DNA of 49,694 nucleotides, from contig JARLHP010000241.1 in assembly GCA_031292195.1 (NCBI GenBank), positions 1 through 49,694 on the forward strand, read 5' to 3'. Numbering within the stretch: the first letter of the stretch is position 1; every line of letters starts with the position of its first letter. The notes beneath the pieces are model-generated. The model did no database searches. It was not told where the DNA came from and saw only the letters and a program-made list of their open reading frames with translations. Origin of the DNA: Syntrophobacteraceae bacterium. GTDB taxonomy: Bacteria > Desulfobacterota > Syntrophobacteria > Syntrophobacterales > Syntrophobacteraceae. Of this stretch, positions 47,101 to 49,694 are shown in pieces. Made by a program: the position numbers and the translations under genes.

Positions 47101-49106
47101 TCTTTGGCCGCATGGAATATCTGCTGGACCCGCGCGGTCATCTCCGCGGAAAGCCCCCCGTTTACCCAATAGGCCGCAATGGCGTTAAAAAGCGCGGGGA
47201 GGGTGCCGGCCGCCGCGGATTCAGCCGCTATGGTCCCGGACGCACCATTGAACTCGGTCTGCTGCGCCTGGATGATTCCTTTCAACGATCGGAATACGGA
47301 TGATCTAAAATCCTGTTCGCCTTTTGTGGAAAGGCTCGAGCTCACCAGTTGATCGGCTTTTTTCAGAAGCTCTTCATTTTGGGACCTTATAAGGGCAAGT
47401 ACGTGGAAGAAACCCGACAAGCCCCGAAAGTTTATATTCCTTTTGCCCGCTCGGCGCCGTAATTCCTTGATATCGCCTTCAAAAGATTCGACAGCCTCGC
47501 TGTTCCCGCCCTCGACAAAAAAGCTCCATCCCATTAGACCGAGCTTGAAATCAGGTTCTTCGATTTCAGCCAGGATCTTGCGCGCCTCCTTCAGCCTGCC
47601 GCCCATGATCAGTCGGCTTGACAGGTGGTAAAGCAACTGGTCCTTGGCGGGTCGAGACGCCGACCTCAAAAGGCTGTTATCCATGGCGTAAGATAAAGCC
47701 TCTCCATCCGGCCACGGCTCTAACGTTGCTCGATTGAAAATTAAGGAGAGCGCATACGTCTGGTCTTCGCCGGGCAGGGTGGCAAACCATTCCGGATCAA
47801 AGGGATCATTGAATATCCCAATGAAATTATTGAGATAATTGGGATACGTGCCGCACAGGGCAATGAACTCATCCAGCCGTTTGTGGAAAAAGTTCCGGTC
47901 CCGGGAATGGATTCCGATGCGAACGTCCCGCAGTATCCGAGGACACAACGGGGTGCTGTATGAACGGAACTGAGGATGGACTGAGGGCAATTCCTCTTGA
48001 ATCGCCCGCACTAAAGGACCGAATCGGATGGTCGTCCCAAGAGGTGTGGCGGGCATCGCCATAGCTCCCCCGCGGGGCGAATAAAACTTCAATTGCTTCT
48101 TTTTCCATGCGGCAAGGGTCCTCCTCGCCATTTCGCTCACTATCTTGTCCTGGTCATTGCTCAGCTTCGAAACGGTTGCAATAGCCCATGCAGGAGCTCC
48201 TTCACTCAAAACGGTCAATACACGTCGGCGTATCTCCGGATTCGGGTCTGCGGATGCCGCGATCAATATGTCTTTAACATCGCCTCTTTCCGGCGCGATA
48301 GACCCCGCAACCGCCAGGACGTTGGCATAGAATTGCCAAGGTTCTCTTCGTATCATCTTGAGCAGCAAGGGCAAGAGAGGGCGCCCCATTCGTGTGCATG
48401 CCGCAAGAGCGGCCTGCCTGATCGCGGAAGCCAGGGGATGAGATTGAACGTATCCCAGATTTTGCACCAGCAAATTCAGGAAATTGCCTGCATCTTTGTT
48501 TCCGGTGGAAAATGTCTGCAGAGCTTCATCGACCTTCCAGAGTACAATCAGCCGGCTCTTTACGTCGCCTTCGGGCGAGACTGCCTGCAGGACTTGCTTG
48601 GCGGACCAATTCTCCAGGTTCACATCGACCGAGAGTATCTTTAGCTCCGCTTCGGCGCACGAGGTGCAAAGTGGCCCCGGCGCCGCCTTGAACGCATAGC
48701 CCTGGACGGGCTTGGCGCAGGAAATACAATGTTTGCTGCTCGGCAGCTTGTCCGTCCAGGCCTGCTCTGATTCGATACCTCCCAACAGATCGCCCGCGTT
48801 AAAAATCAATCCGGCGGTTACTGCCCGCCGGGTGACAATCTCGATGATTTCCCTCGGGACTTGGTTATCGTCACTGAGAAGCTTATATGCCTTTAGTCTC
48901 TTCACATGCAATTCAAGGGCTTTTTGCGAACCAATCTTTTCCCCTGGAAGACGCAAATCGGCCTTGCAAAATATCTTGTAAAGCACTGGAGCAACCACAG
49001 CCTCGCTTATTACCGAACAAAGCTGCAGCACGGTTTGTTCGGCCGGCGACAAGCTCTCGTAGGCTTGTAGCAGCTCATTACGCAGCTTTTCTCTTGTTTG
49101 CGCCAT
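44154..49106 (-). CDS. Very large SNF2-family helicase
   Basis: A 1650-residue protein with a Swi2/Snf2 ATPase in its last 450 residues. Walker A L-A-D-D-M-G-L-G-K-T is near 1220, the box is L-D-E-A-Q-A-I near 1315, motif III G-T-P-I-E-N-H-L-G-E-L-W near 1345, and motif VI is in S-D-R-A-H-R-I-G-Q-Q near 1590. The N-terminal 1200 residues have a C-x2-C...C-x2-C zinc knuckle at 127-150, a HEAT-like helical stretch around 230-340 and long unassigned helical and beta regions. Bacterial HepA-type SNF2 proteins with SWIM or unknown N-termini are usually 900-1100 residues. The GTG at 49109 directly precedes ATG 49106. It stands alone beside the toxin-antitoxin zone and may be another defence or repair translocase. 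Confidence 0.85.
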   Translation of the reverse strand: MAQTREKLRNELLQAYESLSPAEQTVLQLCSVISEAVVAPVLYKIFCKADLRLPGEKIGSQKALELHVKRLKAYKLLSDDNQVPREIIEIVTRRAVTAGLIFNAGDLLGGIESEQAWTDKLPSSKHCISCAKPVQGYAFKAAPGPLCTSCAEAELKILSVDVNLENWSAKQVLQAVSPEGDVKSRLIVLWKVDEALQTFSTGNKDAGNFLNLLVQNLGYVQSHPLASAIRQAALAACTRMGRPLLPLLLKMIRREPWQFYANVLAVAGSIAPERGDVKDILIAASADPNPEIRRRVLTVLSEGAPAWAIATVSKLSNDQDKIVSEMARRTLAAWKKKQLKFYSPRGGAMAMPATPLGTTIRFGPLVRAIQEELPSVHPQFRSYSTPLCPRILRDVRIGIHSRDRNFFHKRLDEFIALCGTYPNYLNNFIGIFNDPFDPEWFATLPGEDQTYALSLIFNRATLEPWPDGEALSYAMDNSLLRSASRPAKDQLLYHLSSRLIMGGRLKEARKILAEIEEPDFKLGLMGWSFFVEGGNSEAVESFEGDIKELRRRAGKRNINFRGLSGFFHVLALIRSQNEELLKKADQLVSSSLSTKGEQDFRSSVFRSLKGIIQAQQTEFNGASGTIAAESAAAGTLPALFNAIAAYWVNGGLSAEMTARVQQIFHAAKEVKMNWVAMESGALLVRSGREVPVCTKFLDEVVKESGMQSLVLSLVVEEPWEKGLRALIQIGSEPEGPAGQRPEPGMRLIWLVDYDRGTVTLRPIEQKRTARGTWSKGRPVSMSRLFNRNKLDYICQQDHAVCSAARQDPYYYQEYSFDMDKLLPALVGHPLLFLEESPFTQVEFVKGDPEIRVAKSGSKLKIKFAVELHEKRVVVMQETPTRFKVIELSEKHRRIARVLGSKGLTVPATATQDVLGAISMLSSHVLVHSDIGGKSKDVVDVESDPTPHVQLVPSGPGIRAEVFVKPFKEEGGPYLRPGVGAANVMAEVGGKKMQTQRDLRAEKTMADAVEAASPALARLADSARQWLVEDPEDCLQMLLDLKAMQAKGQVIVEWPEGESLKVTAEVGFDQFRMKVRGKTDWFEVSGKLTVDDDLVLDMKRLLEILNTTNKRFIPLEDGRFLALTKELRKRLEELDAYAERKGKEIRLHPLAAMSVSDLIESIPNVEVDEAWNARLGRIRAGQEIVPRVPSTLRAELRDYQVEGYTWLSRLAHMGIGGCLADDMGLGKTIQAIAVMLERAAQGPSLVVAPTSVCWNWVSEMNRFAPTLNPVQFNGNNRQELANSLKDHDVLVTSYGLLIQETELLSAIEWNTIVLDEAQAIKNVLTKRSQAAMGLQGNFRIATTGTPIENHLGELWTLFNFINPGLLGSLQRFNARFAVPIEKFNNRDARKRLKRLIQPFMLRRLKSQVLEELPPRTEVVLQVEMSAEETAFYEALRRKALEKIESDGAPVAQQHFRILAEITKLRQAACNPRLVMADSALPSSKLEVFGEIVSELLENRHKALVFSQFVGHLNLIREYLDNRKTSYRYIDGSTPAKERKEEVDGFQSGQGELFLISLKAGGLGLNLTAADYVIHMDPWWNPAVEDQASDRAHRIGQQRPVTIYRLVTKGTIEEKIVKLHQEKRDLAGSLLDGTDISAKISAEELVRLIKQE

Positions 49107-49694
49107 CACCCTTTAAGTATCCTTCGCCCTCTCGGCCCGGTTGATCACAGCCCCCTGTCCGGGCCGGTCGCGGTGCGTGGTTGACAATTCCCGGAACGGA
49201 AGCCAACCGTATATATGCTATAGCTCCGGCTATTTTGCCGGAGGAACATGAACCCCTACTTATAGCATATCAACGCATCCCTCCACAATTATGCCCTGGA
49301 ATCCAACCGGAGTTCGATCGAAGAAAGCGAAGAAGAACGCGATTATCGGGGTCCGCCGAACTGCGGACAATCCGTGGAGTTGTGCCCGTTGCTCCAACAA
49401 ACGACGGCGGGAGGGGAGTGCTTGGCGGAACATGGCGGTTGATTGCGCAATCCCCAATCAAGTCCGCCGAAAGGCGGCAATGTTGAGTTAAGCGACTCAA
49501 CTGGAATTGGTGCTGCTCTTTTTGAGCGACGATCATGATCCCGGAGGGATCACAGCCATTTGTATGAAAATGCCGATGTTTTGACGTGAATTCAAAGTGT
49601 TAGTAATCGGAGCGGAAGTGATCAAGCATTTTGTGCATACCAATCCGCTCATGCCGGCAAAAGCCGACACACCGGATTTTGATCTGTTGCCGGA
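49107..49694. other. Intergenic right edge
   Basis: No recognised gene. A GGCTATTTTGCCGGAGG-type stretch lies near 49226, and GATCCC-GGA-GGGATC forms a small palindrome at about 49537-49551. A frame open from GTG 49597 to the window end (V-L-V-I-G-A-E-V-I-K-H-F) could begin a gene that continues outside, but 32 codons without a ribosome binding site are not enough to call it. Confidence 0.4.

Noticed and set aside
1-49694. CRISPR arrays, tRNA and rRNA genes
   Set aside because: No regularly spaced repeats of CRISPR type, no tRNA-like cloverleaf with a T-loop, and no rRNA-like sequence were noticed when reading; a covariance-model scan would settle tRNA absence.
49597-49694. Possible gene start running off the right edge
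   Set aside because: Only 32 codons are visible, without a ribosome binding site or recognisable motif.

Overview
The window looks like chromosomal DNA of a Gram-negative bacterium of fairly high GC. The Mla-type outer-membrane lipid transport operon, the sigma-54 regulation, the TSUP permeases and the general gene style fit a Desulfobacterota (deltaproteobacterial, Syntrophobacter-like) host. That placement rests on style and not on a marker gene. No rRNA, tRNA, CRISPR array or intact insertion sequence was seen.

Layout. 1-2.7 kb is a decayed stretch: palindromic repeats, a UPF0182 C-terminal remnant, a toxin-antitoxin pair whose toxin is frameshifted, and a response-regulator fragment. 2.7-7.2 kb holds a sigma-54 activator, apparently frameshifted near its start, divergent from a large DUF2339 membrane protein that has a good -24/-12 promoter candidate. 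7.6-12.2 kb holds thiol peroxidase (tpx) divergent from a four-gene MlaE(STAS fusion)-MlaF-MlaD-PqiC-like lipid transport operon. 12.5-27.9 kb is the main accessory block: four large, nearly contiguous genes for a DEAD helicase/DUF1998/nuclease-like fusion (1915 aa), a SNF2 helicase (943 aa), an Eco57I-type adenine methylase (1575 aa) and an SMC/Rad50-like ATPase (about 684 aa). This looks like an anti-phage system with DISARM class 1 parts (DrmA/DrmB-like fused, DrmD-like, DrmMI-like), a possible Druantia DruE relationship, and an SMC-like ATPase in place of the usual phospholipase-D-like DrmC.

28-30.2 kb carries three minus-strand genes: a K+-channel-like protein, a DUF457-type membrane protein and a tiny secreted His/Tyr-rich protein. 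30.6-39.7 kb is a plus-strand stress or ion-homeostasis cluster: an OmpR-type response regulator, two TSUP (TauE/SafE) permeases, a ClC channel/antiporter, a sensor kinase and three paralogous cytidylate-kinase-like proteins with BON-like tails, each placed just after a transporter or the sensor kinase. The second TSUP permease ends in a segment homologous to the start of the ClC protein that follows it.

39.7-44.1 kb is a toxin-antitoxin and repeat-rich zone: a CopG/RelE-type pair, an RHH/MazF pair with a visible promoter and palindromic operator, an orphan antitoxin cut by a palindromic repeat, a secreted STI1-like protein, a lone receiver protein and two dispersed repeats. 44.2-49.1 kb is one very large SNF2 helicase on the minus strand. 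The last 0.6 kb has no recognised gene.
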